Below, piece after piece: positions 16,407 to 23,667 of a stretch of DNA of 64,000 nucleotides; the first letter of the stretch is position 1, and each line of letters starts with the position of its first letter. Origin of the DNA: Photobacterium gaetbulicola Gung47. Its GTDB lineage: Bacteria > Pseudomonadota > Gammaproteobacteria > Enterobacterales > Vibrionaceae. The DNA lies in the NCBI GenBank assembly GCA_000940995.1, contig CP005973.1, positions 310,001-374,000 on the forward strand, given 5' to 3'. Below the pieces are notes generated by a model. It made no database searches and had not been told where the DNA came from. It worked only from the letters and a program-made list of their open reading frames with translations. The position numbers and the translations under genes are program-made.

Positions 16407-17306
16407 ATGATAAGTAATAGTACTAAGCGGTTTATTGGTGCATACACAACGATAATTACACCATTTGATGAAAAAAATAATATTGACGAGGTTTCATTGA
16501 GAAAGCTGGTTGAGTTTCAAATCTCCTCTGGGGTCAAGAGGATATGTCCAAATGGTGTCACGGGTGAAGCCGCAGCGTTAACTGATGAAGAAAAAATACG
16601 AGTGACTGAAATCGTATTTGATCAATCCCGTGGTCGTGCAATGGTAATTCCGGATATAGGAACTGAATGCCTGCAGAGAACGATAGACTTAGCTCAAAGA
16701 GTTGAAAAAATTGGTGTTGAAGCTGTGTTAGCTTTCACGCCATACTTAGATCCACCGACAACACGAGGTATGAAGGAATACTTCTTAGCACTGGCTGATT
16801 CAATTTCTATCCCTTTGATGATACATAATCTGCCGGGCCGGACCACAATTGATATTAGCCCCCAAACGGTGAATGAGTTGGCAGAGCACCCAAGAATAAT
16901 AGGCATTAAAGAAGGGAATCAAGATATGGTTAGAATGGGTAATCTAATCTCCCTTGTTAAAAATAAAGATTTTGTCGTTTTAAGCGGAAATGATTTCATG
17001 GCTTTATTAACGCTCTTACTCGGTGGCCATGGGCACATATCAGTAGCCGCAAATGTTATTCCTAGGCAAAGTATTGCTATTGTTGATGCTGCACTCAACA
17101 ACGATTTTGTTACTGCGAGAGATTTATATACTAAATATCATGACTTCTTCAAAGGGATCTATTTGTCAACAAACCCTATTGCATTGAAGTCAGCCTTCAG
17201 CTTGATCCATTTTGACGTTGGGAACCCACGCCTGCCTCTGACACCACTGGAAGAGAGTAAAGAGGATGAACTACGTCATCTTTTGACGCAGTGCGAGTTA
17301 ATCTAA
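16407..17306 (+). CDS. DapA-fold aldolase with altered active site
   Basis: A 299-residue class I aldolase of the dihydrodipicolinate synthase / N-acetylneuraminate lyase family. It is DapA-like over its full length (YTTIITPF, IIGIKEGNQDMVRM, LSGNDFMALLTLLLGGHGHISVAAN, NPRLPLTPL). The Schiff-base lysine is present (K168, equal to E. coli DapA K161) and so is the carboxylate-binding arginine (R145, equal to R138). All three proton-relay residues of DapA are replaced, though: T44 by V51, Y107 by L114 and Y133 by H140. It is therefore unlikely to make dihydrodipicolinate. A pyruvate-aldehyde condensation or the reverse reaction with another substrate is the reasonable inference. The ATG at 16407 is chosen because GGAG lies 6 bases upstream. 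Confidence 0.88.
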   Translation: MISNSTKRFIGAYTTIITPFDEKNNIDEVSLRKLVEFQISSGVKRICPNGVTGEAAALTDEEKIRVTEIVFDQSRGRAMVIPDIGTECLQRTIDLAQRVEKIGVEAVLAFTPYLDPPTTRGMKEYFLALADSISIPLMIHNLPGRTTIDISPQTVNELAEHPRIIGIKEGNQDMVRMGNLISLVKNKDFVVLSGNDFMALLTLLLGGHGHISVAANVIPRQSIAIVDAALNNDFVTARDLYTKYHDFFKGIYLSTNPIALKSAFSLIHFDVGNPRLPLTPLEESKEDELRHLLTQCELI

Positions 17307-17321
17307 CCGGAGGAACGTATT

Positions 17322-17723
17322 GTGGGTTATAAAGAAATTAACAGGGAAATTGATGTAAAAAGCGTTTATGATGGAAATGTTGTTCGCGCTCTTTTGTTTT
17401 CAAGCGAAAATGAGCCTAATCGCCATATTGTAAGAAGTGCCTTAGCTATTGCGAAATCACAAAAGGGTGGAGAGTATCATTTTCATCCAGATACAGATGA
17501 AGTCTACTATATTATAGATGGTGAAGGTGTCGTTGAGTTAGAAGATAAATCTATTTCGGTATCTCCGGATAATTGCATAAATATCCCCAGAAATACAAAA
17601 CACAGAATTAGGTCGATCGGTAGAAGTGATCTTAAGTATATCGCTTTTCATATTGCTGATGCTGACTTTTATGGGGCTGTTGTTCATCAACCTATAGATA
17701 ATGATGTATCAGATGGAAAATAG
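17322..17723 (+). CDS. cupin-domain protein
   Basis: A 133-residue single-domain cupin. Motif 1 (GGEYHFHPDTDEVYYIIDGEG) supplies H53, H55 and E60 and motif 2 (PRNTKHRI) supplies H94, so the complete metal-binding set is present. Such proteins act as isomerases, epimerases, dioxygenases or decarboxylases; the reaction cannot be read from sequence. It starts with GTG, preceded by CCGGAGGAACG, a strong ribosome-binding site, 15 bp after the aldolase stop. It overlaps the next gene's start, so translation is coupled within the cluster. Confidence 0.85.
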   Translation: MGYKEINREIDVKSVYDGNVVRALLFSSENEPNRHIVRSALAIAKSQKGGEYHFHPDTDEVYYIIDGEGVVELEDKSISVSPDNCINIPRNTKHRIRSIGRSDLKYIAFHIADADFYGAVVHQPIDNDVSDGK

Positions 17724-18978
17724 TATTGTTATATTAGGCGCAGGAAAAGCTGGTTATTTACACTTCAACTCATATTATAAGCTTTATAAGTCAAATGTAT
17801 TAAATATATCAAAAGTTATAATTATTGATCCTAAGGGAGAGCCTGGTATTGATTTGCATAACCTTTTTACTAAGGAAAATATCAGTCCTAAAATATATAA
17901 AAGCTTAGAGCTCGTCGAAAAAGATATTGAGAGACTCGATCGAAGTAATACCATTATTGATTTATGCTTACCAAGCGGTGTTTTATCTGATGAATTTCTG
18001 AATTGGTATGATTATGGTTTTAGACGTTTTATACTTGAAAAGCCGTTTGTCAATTTGAACAATGATGACCAACTAGTTTCGGATAGAATAAATAACGCAA
18101 AGGTTATTATGATGAAGAACTATCTTCATTCAAAAGTTCATCATACGGTTAAAGATATTATCAATAAATTTTCCTTAGACCCATTAGTTAGTGTCACTAA
18201 TTTTTCAAAAGACAGGCGTTTCGATTCGTCATCAGGAAGAGCTTTTTCAAATTCAAGAACTCCCTCTGTTTTTGAAATTGAAATTCCTCATCAAATATAT
18301 CTCTCTGAAGATTTATTTGGTGATACAGATAACTTTTTACTCGTGAAAAGTGAAGATATGCTTGTTGGCCATGAGAAAATACCTAACCATGGTGTAGGTG
18401 TTGTGGTAGGAAAACATGAATGTGGGAGTATTAGTATAAACTACTCAAACTTGCAATATCACCGCGTAACTAGGAGTCTTGATATTATATTTAAGGATCA
18501 ATTTTACTTACACGCAATTTATGCTCCAATATGTGATGAACTATCAGATGTCAAAGCTGGTGTTATTTTAAGTAAGGCGAGTAATGTGTTAGAAAAGCAC
18601 CTTTTTGTAGGTGGTGACGATAATATGCTGGAAATGCTAAAGTTTGCATATCTTTCTCAAGTGCATGATGATATTTATGCATTTTCTACAGGTGCAGATG
18701 TTATATATTCATCAGATAAAATGAAAGAAGTTATCCAAAAAGGATGCGACGTTTACCAACCGGATAGAGTAGATAATATCTCTGACTTAGATTTACTACA
18801 GCGTTGGGTTATAGATTCATTTAGAAATGACTTTGAGCCCTCAAGTAATAGTTTTATTTCATTCATTGAAGATATTAAGGTTGAACATTTTTCTAATCTT
18901 CTTCCTGCTATGGCATTAACGAATGGTGAACTGGATACCTTTTCAAATGTGAAGTTTAAAAGGAGAGAAATAGCTTGA
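17713..18978 (+). CDS. Gfo/Idh/MocA-like oxidoreductase
   Basis: A ~421-residue protein with an N-terminal Rossmann fold (SIVILGAGKAGYLHFNSYYK, dinucleotide motif GAGKAG) and the diagnostic FILEKPFVNLNNDD block, the family's EKP motif, near residue 120. The C-terminal half diverges strongly from sugar dehydrogenases. The family uses NAD(P) to oxidise or reduce sugars, inositols or imino acids. It is longer than typical members (~340-380). ATGs at 17701, 17704 and 17713 are all possible; 17713 gives the usual few residues before the Rossmann strand. It overlaps the cupin gene and is followed by a 4-bp overlap with the VOC gene. The sequence is among the most AT-rich of the cluster. Confidence 0.75.
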   Translation: MENSIVILGAGKAGYLHFNSYYKLYKSNVLNISKVIIIDPKGEPGIDLHNLFTKENISPKIYKSLELVEKDIERLDRSNTIIDLCLPSGVLSDEFLNWYDYGFRRFILEKPFVNLNNDDQLVSDRINNAKVIMMKNYLHSKVHHTVKDIINKFSLDPLVSVTNFSKDRRFDSSSGRAFSNSRTPSVFEIEIPHQIYLSEDLFGDTDNFLLVKSEDMLVGHEKIPNHGVGVVVGKHECGSISINYSNLQYHRVTRSLDIIFKDQFYLHAIYAPICDELSDVKAGVILSKASNVLEKHLFVGGDDNMLEMLKFAYLSQVHDDIYAFSTGADVIYSSDKMKEVIQKGCDVYQPDRVDNISDLDLLQRWVIDSFRNDFEPSSNSFISFIEDIKVEHFSNLLPAMALTNGELDTFSNVKFKRREIA

Positions 18979-19412
18979 AGTTTAAACATGTAGCTATCAT
19001 ATGCGAAGATATTGATTTAGTCCTTCAATTTTATGTTGATGTGTTTGATATGAATGTTGTGAAAGATATTTTTCTTGATTCGAAGGAATTTTCAAAGGGG
19101 ATTGGTGTAAAAGGTGCTCAAGCTCGTACAGTACATTTATCTTTGCAAGATGATGACTTTATTTTAGAGTTGACCCAGTACCAAGAAAGCATCTCCAGTG
19201 GTGTGGATAGCTATGCAAATATGTTTGGTATTCGTCATATTGCCTTTTCCGTGGAGGATATTTATTCATTATGGATAAAACTTGAGGCTCTGGGGGCCGA
19301 GCTGATATCTGAAGAGCCTGTCTTTATAAAGTCTTCATCAGAGAGTTCAGGTCTTTACTTTGGTTATTGCAAAGATCCCGAAGGGAACATTATTGAGTTC
19401 ATTGAAAATTAA
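18975..19412 (+). CDS. VOC-superfamily (glyoxalase-like) enzyme
   Basis: A 145-residue vicinal-oxygen-chelate protein with two beta-alpha-beta-beta-beta modules. All four metal ligands are visible: H5 (KHVAII), E65 (ILELTQY), H88 (IRHIAFSV) and E141 (PEGNIIEFIE). The arrangement matches methylmalonyl-CoA epimerase / glyoxalase I-like enzymes; in natural-product pathways such proteins act as epimerases or isomerases. The start is TTG at 18975, 8 bases after AGGAGAG, with a TTGA overlap with the previous stop codon. The catalysed step is unknown. Confidence 0.85.
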   Translation: MKFKHVAIICEDIDLVLQFYVDVFDMNVVKDIFLDSKEFSKGIGVKGAQARTVHLSLQDDDFILELTQYQESISSGVDSYANMFGIRHIAFSVEDIYSLWIKLEALGAELISEEPVFIKSSSESSGLYFGYCKDPEGNIIEFIEN

Positions 19413-19475
19413 TATGACTGATATTTATTATAGTCGTATTAAGTTCAATATGACTAAAGTGAAAAGGAATTAAAA

Positions 19476-20648
19476 ATGAGCAAAATGGAAATTTGGCCAC
19501 TGGATTGGTACGAAGAAAATGATCGGGTTATTATCAGTGCAAACGTTGTGACAGAGGGTCAAGGCGAAGAGAAGCTATGGTTTAGTGTCCCAACTAAATT
19601 TTCTAATTATGTTACTAAAAAAGCGGACCCTTTGTTGTTGGCTACACTCTTTGTGGCCATGAGAAGAAAATCAGATCTGATCGTACATGGAGATGTTTCT
19701 TCAGACTTAATTGATAACTTGGAACTGTTCCAGTCGGCATGGGTTCATTGGCGCCCAGAAAGATACAGCAAAGTATCGATTCAAGCAGATAATGAAGTCA
19801 AACAGTCGCTACTAGCCAAACCTGCTCGGGCTATTCAAACTTTTTCTGGTGGTGTCGATAGTGCATTTACAACATTAAGACATGTTCGAAATCAAGCGGG
19901 GCGTGCAAGTAAGAACTTACAAGCGGCTGTTATGATCCATGGCTTTGATATCCCCCTGGATGAAGTTGATGTATTTGAGACGATATATCAGCGTAGTGCG
20001 CCAGTACTGAGTGGTGTTGATGTCGAGCTAATTAGCCTTAAGACAAACTTTAGGCAGTTATGGCATTCTGACCTAAAGTATTGGGAAGATGCTTTCGGTA
20101 CCGGAATGGCATCGAGCCTGATGCTATTTTCTGGCCGTTTTGACTGTGGGTTGATTGCTAGCTCGGAACCTTATAATAGCTTGCTCCTTCCTTGGGGATC
20201 TAATCCTGTCACTGATTGGATGATGTCGAGTGACAGTTTTCAATTGATGCATGATGCTACAGAATATACAAGGAATGAAAAAGTCGCGGCAGTTGCAGAA
20301 TGGACTGAAGGTGCGAATAACTTACGTGTGTGCTGGCAAGGGGAGAATAAAAGCCAAAACTGTTGCCGTTGTGAAAAGTGTATTAGGACAATTCTCAACT
20401 TCAGAACTGTCGGAGCGGAGCTGCCTAAAAGTTTTAGTCGTGATGTGACAGATGATCAGCTGCGTTCGCTACATGGGTTGGCTGAAGCTCATATCAATCC
20501 ATTGCGCCAAATTCGAGAATATGCTCTCAACAATGGGGTCTCTGCATCGTGGGTAGAGGCTTTATCGGACTGTATTAGTAAGAATGAAGCAGCAATTGCT
20601 AAAGGCCTCAATCAACCTGGTGCGATGCCTTCAGTATTAAGTGAGTAA
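19476..20648 (+). CDS. QueC-like PP-loop ATPase with zinc-cysteine motif
   Basis: A 390-residue member of the adenine nucleotide alpha-hydrolase (PP-loop) superfamily. The pyrophosphate-binding loop SGGVDS is at 124-129, and a C-terminal cysteine cluster (C286, C296/297, C299, C302 in CWQGENKSQNCCRCEKC) resembles the zinc site of QueC. QueC activates a carboxylate with ATP and converts it to an amide and then a nitrile. Here the N-terminal ~120 residues are an additional domain of unknown type, making it much longer than QueC (~230). A role as an ATP-dependent amide- or nitrile-forming enzyme acting on the cluster's acid product is inference. It starts with ATG after AAAGGAATT, 63 bp after the VOC gene; base composition is less AT-rich from here on. 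Confidence 0.75.
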   Translation: MSKMEIWPLDWYEENDRVIISANVVTEGQGEEKLWFSVPTKFSNYVTKKADPLLLATLFVAMRRKSDLIVHGDVSSDLIDNLELFQSAWVHWRPERYSKVSIQADNEVKQSLLAKPARAIQTFSGGVDSAFTTLRHVRNQAGRASKNLQAAVMIHGFDIPLDEVDVFETIYQRSAPVLSGVDVELISLKTNFRQLWHSDLKYWEDAFGTGMASSLMLFSGRFDCGLIASSEPYNSLLLPWGSNPVTDWMMSSDSFQLMHDATEYTRNEKVAAVAEWTEGANNLRVCWQGENKSQNCCRCEKCIRTILNFRTVGAELPKSFSRDVTDDQLRSLHGLAEAHINPLRQIREYALNNGVSASWVEALSDCISKNEAAIAKGLNQPGAMPSVLSE

Positions 20649-20651
20649 GTT

Positions 20652-21734
20652 ATGAATAGCCCAAATAGCGAAGTGAAATGTTTTAACGAAGGTATATGGG
20701 TAAAAGGGCATTACTTTAGAAACCGGTTAGGCTTTGCTCCAATGAGCCGATTATCCTCACTGGAGGGGATCCCAAGGCAGGATACACTAGACTTGCTCAT
20801 CAGACGTGCCTCGTCTGGTATTTCAGTTGTCTATACGGAAGCTATTTTATCCGATCAATGCTCAGCCCAAGGATTGCCTGGTCAGTCATTGATTTCGACG
20901 TCTGAGCAGGTAATGCTCTGGAAAAAAACGGTCAATGCTGTTCATGACGCCGGGGCTATTGCAATCGCCCAACTCAACCATTGTGGTAGGCTTGCATTAC
21001 CCGAATTCAATCCTGCGGGAAAGGTTATCGGGCCTAGCTCAATTGCTGCTCCACAGATTGAAAGAACGTCTGGAAGACCTTATCCCCCCCCTGTCGAAAT
21101 GAGCCTGAGTGATATTGAACAGGTGATTGAGGGGTTTGTAAAATCGGCCAAGGCCGCGGTACAAGCTGGCTTTGATGGAGTAGAGGTTCATGGTGCGCAT
21201 GGCTATTTGCTCCATCAGTTTCTGTCTAAACAATCGAATCAGCGTGAAGATCAGTTTGGGGGGAATATTGTTAACCGGTGCCGAATGATTCGACATATCC
21301 TTGCCGCACTAAAGCAGGCAATTCCAGATAGTTGTTTGTTATCTTTCAGACTCTCAGACTGTATTGGGGCTGATAATAGCGATAGTGCTTTTACCGATAT
21401 CGAAGAATATCAGTCAATAATTAATGAGCTATCAAAAGAAAGTGTTGATGTATTATCTTTAGCAACTCACAATTTTAATGCCAAGGCATGGAACAGTGAC
21501 CACTCTCTATTAGAGATCACTCGCAAATTATGGAAGGGCCCTTTGTTTGTCGCCGGAGGCGTTTATGATAAAGAAACGGCTAATGCTGCATTGCAGAATG
21601 CTGATCTTGTATTGGTAGGGAAGTCATTACTGCTTAACCCCAATTGGTACCATTTTGCAAATGCGGGTTGGCCGCTAAAAAAGCTTACAAGGGAAAATTC
21701 AAAAGTGGCGTATGGTGAACTAATACTAATTTAG
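20652..21734 (+). CDS. Old Yellow Enzyme-family ene-reductase
   Basis: A 360-residue FMN-dependent TIM-barrel oxidoreductase of the NADH:flavin oxidoreductase / Old Yellow Enzyme family. Seen: GFAPMSRL near the N-terminus, QLNHCGR (107-113), the substrate-binding histidine pair in HGAHGYLLHQFLS (H180, H183) followed by NQREDQFGGNIVNR, and a C-terminal FMN-phosphate loop (VAGGVYD, ADLVLVGKSLL). The family reduces alpha,beta-unsaturated carbonyls or demethylates/oxidises amines. No Fe-S domain is attached. It begins 3 bp after the PP-loop gene stop and so is translationally linked to it. Confidence 0.88.
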   Translation: MNSPNSEVKCFNEGIWVKGHYFRNRLGFAPMSRLSSLEGIPRQDTLDLLIRRASSGISVVYTEAILSDQCSAQGLPGQSLISTSEQVMLWKKTVNAVHDAGAIAIAQLNHCGRLALPEFNPAGKVIGPSSIAAPQIERTSGRPYPPPVEMSLSDIEQVIEGFVKSAKAAVQAGFDGVEVHGAHGYLLHQFLSKQSNQREDQFGGNIVNRCRMIRHILAALKQAIPDSCLLSFRLSDCIGADNSDSAFTDIEEYQSIINELSKESVDVLSLATHNFNAKAWNSDHSLLEITRKLWKGPLFVAGGVYDKETANAALQNADLVLVGKSLLLNPNWYHFANAGWPLKKLTRENSKVAYGELILI

Positions 21735-21868
21735 AATGTTATATAAACCTTGCGTTATAGACTGAAACTTAATCCTTGCTTATGTGATTACGAAAACGAA
21801 AATATCGTCTTTTTGATAAACGAAATCTTCCATAAGAAATTAGTAATAGAAAGTCAGTTCAGGGAAGT

Positions 21869-23578
21869 ATGATAGATATGAATATGTATAAAAAACCACA
21901 GGTTAAATACCGGCAATTTCCACCAGTTAACTTACCTGATAGACAATGGCCAAACAAGGTATTCACTAATGCGCCAGCATGGTGTAGCGTTGACCTGAGA
22001 GATGGAAACCAAGCATTGATCAACCCCATGGATTCAGATCGTAAAATGCAGCTTTATGATGTGTTGATTCGCTGTGGTTTTAAAGAAATAGAAGTGGGCT
22101 TTCCATCTGCATCAAAAATAGATTATGACTTTATTCGAACAGTAATAGATGAAGGTCTTGTTCCAGAGGATGTTTCTCTGCAGGTGCTTACACCTGCGCG
22201 AAATGAACACTTGGATAAGACCTTTCAATCTCTGCGCGGAAGTAAAAGATCGATCGTCCACCTATATAATTCAACATCTACTGTTCAGCGCAAGATTGTT
22301 TTCAAAAAAGACAGGAAAAGTATTATTCAGCTAGCGCTGGATGGTGTGTACCGTGTTCTAGACAATGTCAGTAAGTATCCTGAAACGGACTGGGTGTTAG
22401 AATATTCTCCTGAGAGTTTTTCCGGGACCGAATTGGACTTTGCGCTTGATATTTGCGATGCGGTATCAGATGTCTGGTTGTCTGAGTTTGGCTCAAACAT
22501 TATCGTTAATCTTCCTGCTACCGTTGAACTTTCTTCTCCAAATATCTTCGCAGATCAAATCGAATGGATGAGCCGTAATTTGGCTTTTCGAGATAAGACG
22601 TGTTTGAGTATTCATACCCATAATGACAGGGGAACCGCCGTCGCCGCAGCCGAATTAGGCCTGCTTGCAGGTGCCGATAGAGTGGAAGGGACGTTGTTTG
22701 GCAACGGTGAACGAACAGGTAATGTTGACCTTGTTACTTTGGCGTTGAATCTATATTCGCAGGGTATTTCCCCGAATCTTGATTTTTCTGATATTGAAGC
22801 AATATCACGTTCGGTTGAACACTGTAATCAGATGCAAGTGCACCCTAGGCACCCGTATGCAGGAGAGCTAGTTTTCACGGCCTTTTCCGGTTCTCATCAA
22901 GACGCGATCAAGAAAGGCTTCACGAGCCAGCAAAGTGACAGTCTTTGGGAGGTGCCTTATTTGCCAATTGACCCTGCGGATATCGGCAGGAATTACGAAA
23001 AGATCATTCGCGTGAATAGTCAGTCTGGGAAAGGGGGCATTTCTTACATATTACGCAGCGAGTATGGACTTCAGCTGCCAAGAGGGCTTGAGATAGAATT
23101 CAGCGCACACGTACAAGATATTGCCGATACGTATAAGACAGAGCTTACAGCAGACAATATCTGGGAGGCATTTAACACTGAATACCTTGAAGCAAGCACC
23201 CCGTTTTCTTTATTTGGTTATATGGAAAGGCAGAACGCGGATGGCTCTTGCCGGATTGAAGCGACTTTGCAACACAATGGTCAGGAGGTCATGATATATG
23301 GGGAAGGCAATGGGCCTCTTGCTGCATTTGTCCATGGTATGAACAGCACATTCGGGCAGAACCTATCTATTGTTGATTACAGTGAGCATGCGACAGACAG
23401 CGGATCAGAAGCCACGGCAATTGCTTATGTTGAGGTCAAACAAGGTAATGAGAAACAATTGTTTGGTGTAGGAAGTCACTCGAATATCACAAAAGCTTCA
23501 CTGCTGGCTGTCGTCAGTGCAGCAAACCGCTTGTCAGGCGCCTCTGCTTGCTATTTGCGACACGAACAAGGTGGCTAG
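21869..23578 (+). CDS. long-type 2-isopropylmalate synthase-like enzyme
   Basis: A 569-residue enzyme of the LeuA type 2 group (as in Pseudomonas and actinobacteria), which condenses acetyl-CoA with a 2-oxo acid to a 2-alkylmalate. The catalytic barrel shows DLRDGNQAL (R44, D45), GFKEIEVGFPSAS, the metal-binding HTHND (H249, H251) and GNGERTGN (278-285). Residues ~430-569 are the LeuA dimer/allosteric domain that normally senses leucine. All key residues are intact. Vibrio-type bacteria generally make leucine with a shorter type 1 LeuA from a leuABCD operon; this gene has no leuBCD neighbours. It may elongate a 2-oxo acid for the cluster product, or be a resistant duplicate of a target enzyme. 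A 134-bp gap before it may hold its own promoter. Confidence 0.88.
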   Translation: MIDMNMYKKPQVKYRQFPPVNLPDRQWPNKVFTNAPAWCSVDLRDGNQALINPMDSDRKMQLYDVLIRCGFKEIEVGFPSASKIDYDFIRTVIDEGLVPEDVSLQVLTPARNEHLDKTFQSLRGSKRSIVHLYNSTSTVQRKIVFKKDRKSIIQLALDGVYRVLDNVSKYPETDWVLEYSPESFSGTELDFALDICDAVSDVWLSEFGSNIIVNLPATVELSSPNIFADQIEWMSRNLAFRDKTCLSIHTHNDRGTAVAAAELGLLAGADRVEGTLFGNGERTGNVDLVTLALNLYSQGISPNLDFSDIEAISRSVEHCNQMQVHPRHPYAGELVFTAFSGSHQDAIKKGFTSQQSDSLWEVPYLPIDPADIGRNYEKIIRVNSQSGKGGISYILRSEYGLQLPRGLEIEFSAHVQDIADTYKTELTADNIWEAFNTEYLEASTPFSLFGYMERQNADGSCRIEATLQHNGQEVMIYGEGNGPLAAFVHGMNSTFGQNLSIVDYSEHATDSGSEATAIAYVEVKQGNEKQLFGVGSHSNITKASLLAVVSAANRLSGASACYLRHEQGG

Positions 23579-23605
23579 ATGCAGTTTGATTAGCGTTTAA
23601 TGCGA

Positions 23606-23638
23606 AGAGCCAGGGAGGTGATTAGACTTCCTGGCTCT
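23606..23638. terminator. bidirectional terminator between the cluster and the agar locus
   Basis: AGAGCCAGG and CCTGGCTCT form a strong stem (with further imperfect pairs inside) between convergent genes, 28 bp after the LeuA-like stop and 30 bp from the stop of the opposing glycosidase gene. Confidence 0.7.
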
Positions 23639-23667
23639 CAATTTGGAACAAAGACGGAGATTGGTAG

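Noticed and set aside
16407..17306. Housekeeping dapA or N-acetylneuraminate lyase
   Set aside because: All DapA proton-relay residues are replaced, and no lysine-pathway or sialic-acid genes are nearby.
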